Shown here: positions 1 to 10,396 of the stretch, in pieces | Position numbering within the stretch: the stretch's first letter is position 1 | How the letters are laid out: every line of letters begins with the position of its first letter | Assembly (NCBI RefSeq): GCF_014633365.1 | Contig: NC_068345.1 | Span: forward strand, 9,308,058-9,372,057 | Length of the DNA stretch: 64,000 nt | Direction: 5' to 3' | Origin: Diospyros lotus | Lineage: Eukaryota > Streptophyta > Magnoliopsida > Ericales > Ebenaceae | Notes under the pieces: generated by a model | Seen by the model: the letters and a program-made list of their open reading frames with translations, nothing else | What the model was told of the DNA's origin: nothing | The model's database searches: none | Made by a program: the position numbers and the translations under genes

Positions 1-1380
1 GAAAAATAATAGAAAAATAGAGAAAAATGAAGGAAAATGAATTTTTGATGCTCTTTTAAATAAACATGGTGTTTAGGGAGTATCGTGGCTTGAGATTGAG
101 TATAAATTCGGGTGTTTGTGATTTGACATGCAAATCGAGATAGTACACGAGGATCGAGACAATCCGAATATGTTCGAGGTGAGTGTTCTACTGTAAAACT
201 TGGTTTTAACTCATGAGTCATTTACCCAAAATTTGATTTACTATGGGTGCTTCTACTTTAAAAACTTGGTGTTTGTTCTATCTAAATGTGTTGTGATTTC
301 ACACAAACAGTAACCGGTGACGATTGGTTTTATGAGGGAGGCTCGTCCCTAAACATTTTGTGCTTGTGCATTGCATTTTATAAAATGTTGTTTATATGAT
401 GCATTGAATTGTGAAATGTAGTATTGTCATGCGTTTTGTGATTGCTCATATGGAATGTCAGCCTAAAATGTTGTCTGGATAGTGTAGTCATAATTCTCCA
501 AGGCTGTGATGCAATAATAGGGATATCTTGTGCTGGTGTGCAAGCCGGGATAGCCATCTTGGTTTTTGTGTCGGGCCGTAAGGTCAGGGAAGTTGCACTA
601 GGATGACTAGGTGGTTCATATGGGTTTTGAGTTGGCATTGGGTAGTGGTTCTTGGATGTTTCTGAGTGGGAACGTAATCCCTGACGCAAATGTAGTGAGT
701 CGGGTTCCTGCGTTGATGTGACCCTTCTGGGCTGAGAGTTAGTAATGATTGCTCCCGAGATGTTGGGGAGATGCGTTGACCTTGCCCCTCTTAAGCTAAA
801 ACCGCGTCGTGTCGATGTGTCGGTATGGTGGCATGGCTTTTAGAGAGATTCCTCTTTCCTTGTGGTAGGGTTAAGCACTGTGGGATTCTCTTGGGCTAGG
901 GCTTGCTGGGTCGTATTGGTTTATTTCGTGTCTTGCCTTCATTCTTGAAAACGTGTTTTGAACTCTCACTTAGATGATTCATCATCTAATATGGACTTTA
1001 TCTTGGGAATATTCAAACGTTCCAGGTGAAGGCAGCGGTGAGAAGGGAAAGGGAATTCCTGAGGAGTGACGGCGATTAGTGGATAATTTATAATATGTCG
1101 CTTTTAATTATGTTGTTTATTTTGAGGACGTCATGTAAAAAGTTGGTTTAACTTTGTGTTATAAATAAAATGGGTTCGGTTATGATTTATTGAGGTTTCA
1201 ATCTAGCTTCCGCATTTGAGGTGATTTACCTATCTTAGTTTATTAATTGTTCTAAGTTAATATACTGAAGAGGTGTAACGGGATCTTCGAGGAACGATTT
1301 TTGTGTTGAGTTTCTGTTGGAAAAAAATATATCCCCGCAATCTTACGTTACCTAACACCCTAGGAAAGCGGTGCGTTACA
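1..1380 (+). mobile_element. 3' part of a Ty3/gypsy-type LTR
   Basis: The block runs off the left edge and ends in GTGCGTTACA at 1380, the usual ...TTACA end of large gypsy LTRs. A stretch near 960-1040 (TTCATCATCTAAT, then GGGAATATTCAAACGTTCCA) recurs in reverse orientation at about 40390-40450 inside the solo LTR 39970-44368, so the two belong to one family. The sequence directly after 1380 matches intron 2 of receptor-kinase copy B, so this LTR sits inside intron 2 of copy A. No coding region was seen in it. The left boundary, and whether it is solo or part of a full element, cannot be seen. Confidence 0.65.
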
Positions 1381-1458
1381 ATGGCAATAGACTCTGGAGG
1401 GAGAAAGGGACGAAGGACGAGAGGAGACCAAGGGATGCCGAAGGTGAATAAGGCGCAA

Positions 1459-1512
<54 letters not shown>

Positions 1513-1945
1513 AAATGTTGGAGGACTAAGGACAAGAGGAAAGAGACCAAGGGACGCTTGACGTCATAGATGGTAGAGGACCAAGAACAGGAGGAACGAG
1601 ACCAAAGGACATCAGATGGCCAAAGGTGGAGGAGACGCGACCAACTGGTTGTGCACTCACACAGGAAAGAGAGATAGGGGGTTAAAGAGTTTCACTCATC
1701 TCATTTGTCAGATGCACCTGCTACATTAAGTGTTGAGACTTGACAATTGTCAATCGATTGATATTTGACAACATGAGAAAAAGAGAGAGAGAGAAGGAGG
1801 AAGGGGTTATAATTTTGGTTCAACCATGCGACAAAAAAAGTAAGTAATTTGACTATATTATTTCTTGGAGGCCATGGTGGCTTCCAAACTCAGATGTTAG
1901 TTTAGTTCGTCCACTAAAAGAAAGATACTAAAGTTTCGGACTTAC
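1381..1945 (-). other. Intron 2 of LRR-RLK copy A (left part)
   Basis: Starts at the GTAAGT donor read on the minus strand at 1945. It is collinear with 57440-57945 of copy B: both carry the purine-rich block with repeated GAGGACCAAGA-type units, the TTGACAATTGTCAA palindrome and the GGGGTTATAATTT motif. The homology stops abruptly at 1380/1381, where the LTR begins. No exon lies in it. Confidence 0.7.
1463..1509. repeat. (GA)n microsatellite
   Basis: About 23 uninterrupted GA dinucleotides inside intron 2 of copy A. The homologous site in copy B (near 57470 and 57560) has only short GA runs, so the tract expanded in copy A or contracted in copy B. Confidence 0.95.
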
Positions 1946-2308
1946 CTGTCAACTTGTTCTCTCCAAGGTATAACTCTCCAAGTAATGTAAGGTTCCCAAT
2001 CTTGTTAGATATGCTGCCTGCGAAATTATTTGTTGACAGAGCCAGAATTTGAAGGCTTCTACACTCCCATAAGCCAGGCGAAAATTGGCCAGAAAGTTGA
2101 TTCGAATTAAGATATAGCTCTTCAAGAAAAGGGAGATCACAATGACGGTTCAGGGGCAAATTTCCAGACAAGCTATTGTTTCCGAGATAAATTCTTTTCA
2201 ATGAAGAGATGTTGAAGATAACAGATGGTATATGCCCCGTAAGAGATGCACTATATAAACTCATTTCCTCCAAATTGACAAGCTGACCAATCTCCGATGG
2301 AATTTCAC
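1946..2308 (-). CDS. LRR receptor-like kinase copy A, exon 2 (five LRRs)
   Basis: The exon is 363 bp and encodes 121 residues made of about five 24-residue extracellular leucine-rich repeats (IP-E-IGxLxNLxxL...L-G pattern, for example NNSLSGNLP and SNQLSGQF). The acceptor TTTGCAG|GT lies at 2309-2310 and the donor G|GTAAGT at 1946/1945. Both introns are phase 1 and split the Gly codon of an LRR, so exon 1 (NNLEG) joins straight into GEIPSEIG. The exon matches copy B exon 2 (59905-60267) in length and both splice sites. Exons 3-4 are not in the window and would lie left of the LTR ending at 1380. No frameshift or stop is seen in the exon. Confidence 0.85.
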
Positions 2309-2699
2309 CTGCAAAGTTCGCCAAAAGCAACCTAAAAGAAAGTCTTTGAAGCAATTAATTGCATGCATGCAGTTACTTAAAGAGCTTGAAGCGAAATGTG
2401 CTGAAGAGATGTGCAAATCATTCGTTTATTTTGCTACATCCAATAAGGAAAAACTTTACGGAGAAAAAATAGAAATGAAATTGTGAGAAGCTGTCATTAA
2501 ACAACAGATTGCGCATCAAATTTCTGAATGTATCCGGAACCAGGCTGTCATTATCTTTTAAACATTTTCCAAAGATCTCCAATTTCTTTAACACCAAATA
2601 TGGCATGAGTAACCTAACCTTCAAAGTTTCAAATTTTATCTTTGTTTACTAAATCTACTATAAAGGTCCAAAAGGAAAGGGTCTATGAAAAAAAAAAAA

Positions 2700-3395
2700 T
2701 CCGTAAGGTAATTGAGTCGCAAGTTAGTGGCTTTTGGCATTTTAAAAAAATTTAAGTAGGTCTCACATGCACACGTGTAAAAGAAATAAAAAATAAAATA
2801 AAATTAAAATATATGTTATATGTGTGTGTGTGCGCTATAGATATAATTACAAAGGAAGGCAAGCAGAGGATGGGGACAACGACAACGAAGAACAGTGACA
2901 GGCACGATGTTGGGCTAAAGGCGACAGTCAATCTAGAAGCTGGAAGTGGTGATGGAGGTCAATTTGGAAGAAGGCCGAATCTAGAAGCTTGATGGTCGAT
3001 CATTGATATCGATGGGGCCGGCTTAAGCGATTGACGGTGAGGGCGAGACAACCGGCAAAGGACGTCATCTGCTAGCAAGAGCAGAGGGTTATTGGTTGCT
3101 TTCTGTGAGGTGGCCTTGAGCATGAGGAAGCCTAGATCGATCGTCGTTGCCGTGAGCAGGAGGAAGCCTAGATCGATCGTCGCCTCCAGCTTCCAGATCG
3201 ATCCTCACCGTCGTTGTTCGCCATCGTGGCTGTCCTTCTTCATCACCGTCCTCCGACTGCCTGTTTCCTTTCCTCTGTGAATATATATATATATATAACA
3301 TGATTTTATTTTTTATTTTTTTACACATATGCATGTAAGGACCACTCAATTATTTTAAAATGCTAGATGACATGTCACGTCAGTGAGTCGTGGAT
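2700..3395. mobile_element. Foldback/MULE-like element with GC-rich core in intron 1 of copy A
   Basis: Imperfect inverted arms face each other: about 2737-2803 (GCATTTTAAAA..., CACATGCACACGTGTAAAA) and about 3301-3363, with weaker pairing outward to roughly 2710 and 3392. Between the AT-rich arms is a GC-rich segment (2860-3290) with a ~36-bp tandem duplication (GGAAGCCTAGATCGATCGTC at about 3120-3190). The layout of long terminal inverted repeats around a GC-rich cargo resembles Pack-MULEs. No transposase is present, the cargo is not recognised and no clean target duplication was found. The element is absent from intron 1 of copy B, so it inserted after the gene duplicated. Confidence 0.5.
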
Positions 3396-3958
3396 GCCTC
3401 TCAAATCAAATCTAGGTTGTGAATAAAATTACAACCAATTGATTAAATTGAAATCTTATTATAAAAATTAAAATTTTTAAATAAAATCATAAAAATGTAA
3501 AAAAAATTGAATTTTTCATGCTAATAGGCCTTCTATTTTTCCTAAAATGACGGCCTTCTATTTTTCCTAAAGTGACGTGAAGGGGCTTGGTTTAAGAAAA
3601 CAGGAGCTTGAAATAGAATTCTACTGTTGAAAGGAAGTTCCATTGCCAATAATACATTCAAGCAATTAGAAGAACATTACCATGCTTTAAAGGAGAAACA
3701 CAAAATAAGAAAAAGCAGAGCACCATGTAGGCTACTCAAGAAAAATAAAATAGAATAAAAAGGGAAAGAGTTCTGCGTTTGTCAAGGGAAGACATCATGT
3801 AGGCTACTCAAATTTTTGGCCAATATCCCAACAGCAAATAAATACATGAGCTTTATTTACTACAAGTTACAAAGAGGTAACAATCTAAGTTCAATAATTT
3901 TCATTTTTCAAGTAGCATCTTTAAAGTGTGAATGAAGAGGGGAGGGGGACAACCATAC

Positions 3959-4700
3959 CTTCTAAGTTGTTATATCCAATATACAATTCATTGAGCATGG
4001 TCAGGTTGCCGATTTCTCGAGGTATGCTGCCATTAAATTCATTATGCGACAAACGTAAATCCTGAAGATCCCTGCATTGAGATAAAACGGATGGAATTTG
4101 TCCGTCAAGGCGATTGAAGGAAAGATGAAGACGTCGGAGCCGAGGAATATTGTACCCAATATTCAATGTCTCCAACTTTGAAATGTTGCACAGTGATGTT
4201 GGAATGTTGCCTGTGAAACTGTTGTTGGGAAGAAGTAAGTTCTGTAGTTGTGGTAAGGCCCCAAACCAAGATGGTAATCCTCCACTGAAGTTGTTGTTCC
4301 CCAAATTAATCTCTTTTAGTTGATGCAGATGGCCCAACTCGGCGGGTATAGATCCATGGAAACTGTTGAAACTAAGGTCAAGCAAGGTAAGGAATGAAAG
4401 ATTACCCAGTTGTGGAGAGAGGGTGCCTGTGAGACCCATCTCTGAAAGATTCAATGCTGTGACCCTCTCCTGTTGGCCTATGCCTATCCCACAGGAGACT
4501 CCAATCCAGTCACAAACAGAGCTAGAAGTGGACCAGTTATCGGCCAGAAGATTGTGGGGATGATGAGAGCTGATGATATGGGTTTTAAAGGCAATAAGAG
4601 CAGATTGATCTGTGGTTAAGTTAGTCATAGCCAAGCAAAACATTGAATGATTCACCACCAACAACACTAGAGCAGCAATGTTGAAGCTGGTTTTCTCCAT
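3959..4700 (-). CDS. LRR receptor-like kinase copy A, exon 1 (signal peptide, LRR N-cap, LRRs)
   Basis: The ATG at 4698-4700 opens a hydrophobic signal peptide (about residues 1-25, AALVLLVVNHSMFC). An LRRNT_2 cap follows (TDQSALIAFKTHI ... CDWIGVSCG, about 29-75), then LRRs to NNLEG at the donor G|GTATGG (3959/3958). This fits LRR subfamily XII, the EFR/FLS2/Xa21 group of cell-surface immune receptors; the ligand is unknown. Compared with copy B, an in-frame segment is missing: after NIGYN the protein jumps to IPRLRRLHLS, losing roughly two LRRs that copy B keeps at about 63030-63200. The kinase exons are outside the window. A TIR element begins about 40 bp upstream of the ATG, so the native promoter has been displaced. 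Expression is doubtful. Confidence 0.8.
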
Positions 4701-4739
4701 GATTTTCTGGGAAACTCAACCTCGTGTGGGAAGGAATGG

Positions 4740-6254
4740 GAAGCAACTCCACGGAATACACCACTTCGAGCGCCAATTTCAATTTGGCGCTGAAGAGTTC
4801 TCCAACGAATTCATCAACTTTGGTGTTGGCCATATTTTCCAATCATCAAATTTGGTGCAGTGAATATCAAATTTATTTTATTATAAATTTAGTGTTATAA
4901 TATTCACCAGTATCAAATTTTTTTTTTTATTTTATTTTTAATTTTACCCTTCTTTGTATAACTTCAAAATAACTTATTCCCTTTATATTCTTTGTCACTT
5001 TTATCATATTTATATTTTTTATTAATAATTAAAAATATAAATTAAATTGTTATAAAAAAATATATATCGATAAAAATATTTTATTAAGATCTATAAAATG
5101 AGTATTATATTGAATATATTTTAAAATATTTAATATATTTTATAAATATCATCTTAATATAAAATGAACTATTTTGTTTATGTATATGAAAGTTTTTTAT
5201 TTTAATAATTATTTAATAGAAAGAAAATATTCTTAAGGCAAAAACTTAATAATATAATAAAAAGCAATGACATTTCCATTAATTTAAATTAAAAATACAT
5301 GATAAAAATTGAAAAAAAATTAAAATAAAAACAACAACATGGCTTAAAAATAAAATGCTTTCTATTCTTAATTCTAAACTACCATTTACAGACTATCATC
5401 CTCATTTCCTCCATAACCACCAAAATATGAGATGAAGATGAAGATGACATATGAGGACTAAGATGAAGATGAAGATGACATGAGAATGAAGCCATAACCA
5501 CCAAAATATGAGATGAAGATGACATATGAGGACTAAGATAAAGATGAAGATGACATATGAGGATGAAGATGAAGAAGACAAATGAGATGGACCGGCTTTA
5601 AAACTCATTTGGAATATAAATGCCAAATGGATTCTTTTCACTTCTGTGGAAGGTTGATGATGAAATAGATGGTAGTGTGTTGCCTTTTATAATAGAAAAA
5701 AAAAACTTAATGAAAGGTAGGTTATCATATATTAGATAAAAGCTAGTGTTATGTAGTAAAGTTAGATGTGAAATAAATGGGAAAAAAATATGTGGATAAA
5801 CGAAGATAAGAAAATTAGTTGAGATATTTAGTGAAAAAAATATTTATGGGAAAAATAGTTTGTTTGATTTAAAATATTAGTTGAAAAATGAGATGGATAA
5901 ATAATTAGGTGGATAAAAAATTAGTTTGATCAAAGTCAGGTGAAAATAATTAATTAAAAAATTAGTAAGAAAATTAATTAGAATAACATATTTTGTAAAA
6001 AAAATTTAAAAAAATTATGAGAGTAATTTTTAATTTTTTTTATGAAATGTGACTAATTATTTTAATTATATTATGCTAAATTAAATAAATTAATTAATAT
6101 TTATTTATAAAATATTCTTTAAAGATTCTCTTTTACACCAATTTTGTGTTACACATTGGAGACAACACTAATTTGGTATTAAAAATTTTAGTATAAAATA
6201 CTGTTAGACACTAAATTAGCGTTGAATTTGATATCCAACGTTGGAGTTGCTCTT
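4740..6254. mobile_element. TIR element, left copy (about 1.5 kb, AT-rich)
   Basis: Left end AGCAACTCCACGG...GAGCGCCAATTT and right end, read in reverse, AAGAGCAACTCCAACG...AACGCTAATTT form a terminal inverted repeat. An AT-rich interior without a transposase is typical of a non-autonomous DNA transposon. The same sequence recurs inverted at 6255-8848 and in part at 29433-29840. TTA stands next to the GAGCATCTCC ends at 6253-6255 and at 29435, which would suit PIF/Harbinger-type insertion, but the superfamily is only inferred. The element starts about 40 bp upstream of the ATG of receptor-kinase copy A. Confidence 0.7.
5401..5600. repeat. GATGAAGATGACATATGAGG minisatellite
   Basis: Two units of about 75-80 bp, each ACCACCAAAATATGAGATGAAGATG followed by ACATATGAGGACTAAGAT and GAAGATGACAT, then a partial third. 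It lies in the middle of the left TIR element. The equivalent place in the right copy (about 8340) has no array, so the repeat expanded only here. Confidence 0.8.
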
Positions 6255-8848
6255 AGAGCATCTCCAATATGGGCACTATTTTGGTGTCCAAGAGTCATTT
6301 ATACCAAATTTTTCAACACCAAATTTACTCCAATGTACTAAACACCAGAATGGTGTAAAAGACATCTTTACAGGATATTCTATAAATAATTGTTCAAATA
6401 ATATTAATCAATTTATTTAACTTAGCATAATAATATTAAAAATAATTAGTCACATTTTATACAAAAAATAATAATTACTCATAATTTGTTTTAAATTTTT
6501 TACAAAATATTTTATCCTAATTAATTTACCAACTAATTTTTCAATTAATTATTTTCACTAACTTTTATCAAACTAATTGTTTATCCGCCTAATTATTTAT
6601 CCATATCATTTTTTCAACTAATATTTTAAATCAAACAAACTATTTTTCCTATAAATGTTTTTTTACCTTAATATTTCAACTAATTTTCTCACCTTTTTTT
6701 ATTCATATATTTTTTTCTAATGTTTTACTCTTTTATTTAGTTTTGATGATGAAAAATAACAATTGGTTTTAATTCCTAAGTCATGAGTTAAGTTTCTAGT
6801 TTTTAACAAAAATCAATTTCAAGTACTTTGTTAAAATGAAAATCAAATGAATTACAATTTTCTTTACTCTTATGTATGGAGATTTACTTAAACAAGTATT
6901 ATGATGAAATCTCCTAAATAATTTTTTAAATATTAGTTTTGAATCGTTAGTCAAAATAAAATCAATTTTTTTCAAAGACAAAAGACTAAGTAGAATATAT
7001 TTTCTTCATAGATTGATATTTTTCCTTTGATATAGTTTTAATAATGAAATTCAAATTGTATTTTATGATATAATTATTTTATTAATTTTTATTTACTTGG
7101 TTCTTTAAAATGTATTTTATATGATTTATTAAGAACCAAAATAAAAATTAATTTTATCATGCAATTAAAATGTCAAAAATGTTGTTATAAATTTATTGAT
7201 GACATTTGAAATATTATGTTCAAAATTGTTGAATGAAAATTAAAATCCAATGCCAAAATATCTTGGGTTAAATTTCTTAATGGCATTTGGAATATTATGT
7301 TTTTATTTGATTAAAAAATTTATCATTAAATAAAAATTAATTTCATCATGTGATAAATTTGTATTTGAAATATTATAATTTTTATTTGATTAAAAACTTT
7401 GTATGAAAATCTTGCACCTTCCCTTGTTTTCTTATGTGCACAAACTAATATGTATAGTAATCTGTTGATTGATTATTCTCCAACTGTCGACCGATTTTCT
7501 CATTTTTGTCGATAGACAGAATACTTGCCTTACATCCGTCGACCGTTTTCACTCAACTATTGACCAACTTTTGAATTTTAACTCATCTGTTGACCGATGC
7601 CTTGAATTTGTCAATCGTTTGTGTCGTTAAAAACCTCCAACAGCTAGTTTTTCAAACTCCAATAGTCACAAACGGCTATATTTCTCTTGAAACTTTTGGG
7701 AGGCCTATAAATATAATCAAGGATGATCTTGAAGTGGCTAATGGATGGGAATGAAGTGAAGTGAGCTTGCAAAATTTATTCATCTTCTCAATTGTGCTTA
7801 AGCTTTATTTTTTCTCTCAAAAAAGCTTTGTGTATCATATTGTAAAATTAGTTTCAAACATTTGTATCTTATTTTGAGAGACATTGTAACTAAGAGTGTA
7901 TACTCTTAGAATCTCTTTATTAAATATTTCTTGTATTTCCTAGTTTGTGTAACTAGAGAACCTATTTGTGTAAGTAGGAAGTTGTAATTCCTAGTCTTAG
8001 ACTAGAGGGCCTACTTGGGTTCAAGTAAGAGATTATAGTTGATTGGTTTGCAAAATCCTTAGTGAGAAGTTAAAGTAGTGAATTAGGTTTGATTTAAGCC
8101 GAACCACTATATATCCTTATGTTCATCTCTTGCTTATACTTTTTGTTTCATTTATTATTTCAAGCATTTCAATAATCCTTACTTGCATTATATTCTTATT
8201 TGTTTTGAAAAAGATTTCAAGTTTTCAAGCTAATTTTTAAATAACACAATTCACCCCCCCTCTTGAGTTGCTGCCATAACATTTCAAATCTATCATTTTT
8301 CCACTTATTTCACAACTAACTTTGCTACATAACACTACCTATGGAAATGGGGATGACCTTCTGAATTTTTAAATAGTAGTTTAAAATTAAATATAGAAAG
8401 CATTTTATTTTTAAGCCATGCTATTGTTTTTTTATTTTAATTTTTTTTTCTATTTTCATCATGTAGTTTTAATTTAAATTAATATAAATGTTATTACTTT
8501 TTATTATTTTATTGAGTTTTTGCTTTAAGAATATTTTCTTTCTATCAAGTAATTATTCAAATAAAAAATTTCATAAACATAAATAAAGTTAGTTGATTTT
8601 ATATTAATATGGTATTTAAAAAATATATTAAATATTTTTTATATTCAATATTATACTCATTTTATAGATCTTAATAAAATATTTCTATCGGCATATATTT
8701 TTTATAATAATTTAATTTATATTTTTAATTATTAATCAAAATATTCAAATATAATAAAAGTAATAAAGGATACAAAGGATATAATTTGTTTTGAAGATAT
8801 AGTAAGAAGGGTAAAATTAAAAAGTAAATTTGGTGTTGAGTGAATAGT
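6255..8848. mobile_element. TIR element, right copy in inverted orientation (interrupted and truncated)
   Basis: From AGAGCATCTCCAAT at 6255 the sequence reads as the reverse complement of the left copy (4740-6254). It is broken at 6721-8281 by a copia-like LTR, then resumes at about 8282 and runs to 8848, where the Tat element LTR cuts off its last ~150 bp. Matching landmarks include the GTTATGTAGTAAAGTTAG stretch (5750 against about 8325) and the AAGATCTATAAAATGAGTAT block (about 5090 against 8650). The two copies meet head to head with almost no spacer. Confidence 0.75.
6721..8281 (+). mobile_element. Solo LTR, copia-like (SIRE/Ivana-type features)
   Basis: The 1561-bp block starts TGTTTTACTC and ends CATAACA, so the ends are TGTT...AACA, and it splits the right TIR element copy exactly. 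It shows the TTTTGATGATGA motif near its start (6741), a TATA box CTATAAATATA near 7705, and a C-run CACCCCCCCTCTTGAG just before its end (about 8252); these features are common in large Ty1/copia LTRs. The U3 part (7470-7610) has four loosely spaced copies of (G)TCGACCG/TTGACCG. No coding part or second LTR is present. Flanks TTCTAA and TTTCAA are similar but not an exact target duplication. Confidence 0.65.
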
Positions 8849-9840
8849 TGTCGACGTTCAAAATTTGTTGACCGTGATTCGTTAGCTCGCACTGATGTAA
8901 TAAACCCGAAAGGGAGAAAAAAAAAAGTGGTATGATTTAGGTTGCGCTCCTCTAGACAGTTAGCCCCTGTAGACACTCTGAATCTCAAGTAAGTAAGCTA
9001 GTAAAAAGATGCAGAGCATCGACAAGTTGGCAGGAAAGAACATACCTGGCTTTGAGGAGAGCCGGGTGATATATAGGAGGAGGGAATGTCCTCCTGGCTG
9101 CATCGTGTACCTGCAGGTGATGTGACTGAATATCTAGCACCTGCGGAGGCGCCCAGGTGGAGGCATGGTGCCGACGCAACCCTTATTAATGTGAATGGGA
9201 TCTACTATTAATCAGGATGGGATCTGAGGCGGGCACACGAAAATCCAGAAATGACTGCAATGATGTTGTTACAGGCAGGTATAGGGCCAGGATGGGACTG
9301 GCATGGGCTAAGAAAATGGGCAGAGAAGATGGGCCAAGTTGGGCTTGGGCAGCCCAACCAGAATAACCCCTAGTCCACAACTGTTCTCTGATTACTATGT
9401 AGTCTTCTTGTTATGCAAGCTGATCAGTCAAGCCAACGAGTCGGAAATGTCGCTAGGAGCTCGCTGAAAACTTGCTGGGAGCTCCCTAATAGTATTGCTG
9501 GGAGCTCGTTAGGCCCCACGATCTGATCTCGGGTTTCAACGAAGTGCTAAGCTTACCCCAACGGACTCAGCTTGGGCCTATTGGGCTTTAGGCGATTGGG
9601 CCGGCCTGCTGGGTCGTGGTGCGATCTTCGAACCGGGAGCTGATGCTTTGCCAGCTCCTCTAGTTGTCAATCTGCTTTTCAGACTTCTACCCAATCATTT
9701 CGTGCAACACGTCTTATCTGCAGCTTATTTAATGCGTACGTTCCCCCATTATTGCGCATAATCATTTATGTGGGACCCATAGACTTATCGTGCATCCGAT
9801 GGATGTGGAGCATACTGTCATTTTGATCTGACGGCTGAGA
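8849..9840 (-). repeat. 3' LTR of the Tat element (inner boundary uncertain)
   Basis: Begins TGTCGACG at 8849. The first ~250 bp match 19720-19968. A minus-strand TATA box (TATATATC) lies at about 9068-9077. The rest of U3 has no partner because the other LTR is truncated, so the inner edge is unknown. One alternative places it near 10109, just before a 14-C run (10121-10134) that on the minus strand could be a G-type polypurine tract; in that case the plus-strand TATA box at 9857 lies inside the LTR. Confidence 0.65.
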
Positions 9841-9856
9841 TTGAACGAGCTAAAGG

Positions 9857-9864
9857 TATAAATA
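9857..9864 (+). promoter_or_regulatory. TATA box of the antisense gene
   Basis: TATAAATA in the context GGTATAAATAGCAGGG on the plus strand, opposite to the retroelement's own transcription. It lies about 540 bp upstream of the antisense ATG (10397), with a candidate leader intron (donor GTAAGC at 10047, acceptor TTTGTAG at 10396) between them. Confidence 0.6.
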
Positions 9865-10396
9865 GCAGGGAAATTCTACTATTTTCCCCTTTTCATGCTA
9901 CTTTGAAAATTTTCTACTCCTGCTTCTTCTTTTGCTCTCGAAGAACTCTATGTGATGAAGCTTTTCCCAATTTCAGATGTTCAAGCGCCCATTACTGCTC
10001 GGAGTTTGCTTCTAGATTCCGGCATTAAAAAGAGGTTTTCTGATAAGTAAGCTTTCGATTTGTTGTCGTTTCTTTCTTTTATTGGGTCGTCTGTTGTCGG
10101 TTAAGTGGCATTGAATCCTTCCCCCCCCCCCCCCGATTCTTTCGACATCACCTTTATCTTCTGGCATACCGATTTGAATCTGTTTGATAGGCATTCTCTA
10201 AGCCTTCAGGCTTAAAGACCTTAGGATTAGTCTTCCATGGAAAATCAGGCTTGTAGGTGTAGCCCTTTCGCCTTAGGCGGTACCTCATTGCAAAGCTCAT
10301 GACCTTCTAAGATAGGGAGCACCTTTAGGGTTTTGTCAGTTCTTTGGGGTTTGGTCCGTGACTTGCAACATGACTGTTCTTTATTTCTCTTTGTAG

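Noticed and set aside
1257..1569. Open frames across the (GA)n tract
   Set aside because: Microsatellite translation (RERERE / LSLSLS), spanning the LTR end and intron of copy A.
10121..10134. 14-C homopolymer as an assembly error
   Set aside because: It cannot be judged from sequence alone; it may be the element's G-type polypurine tract and another C-run exists at 47153, so it was only mentioned as a boundary clue.
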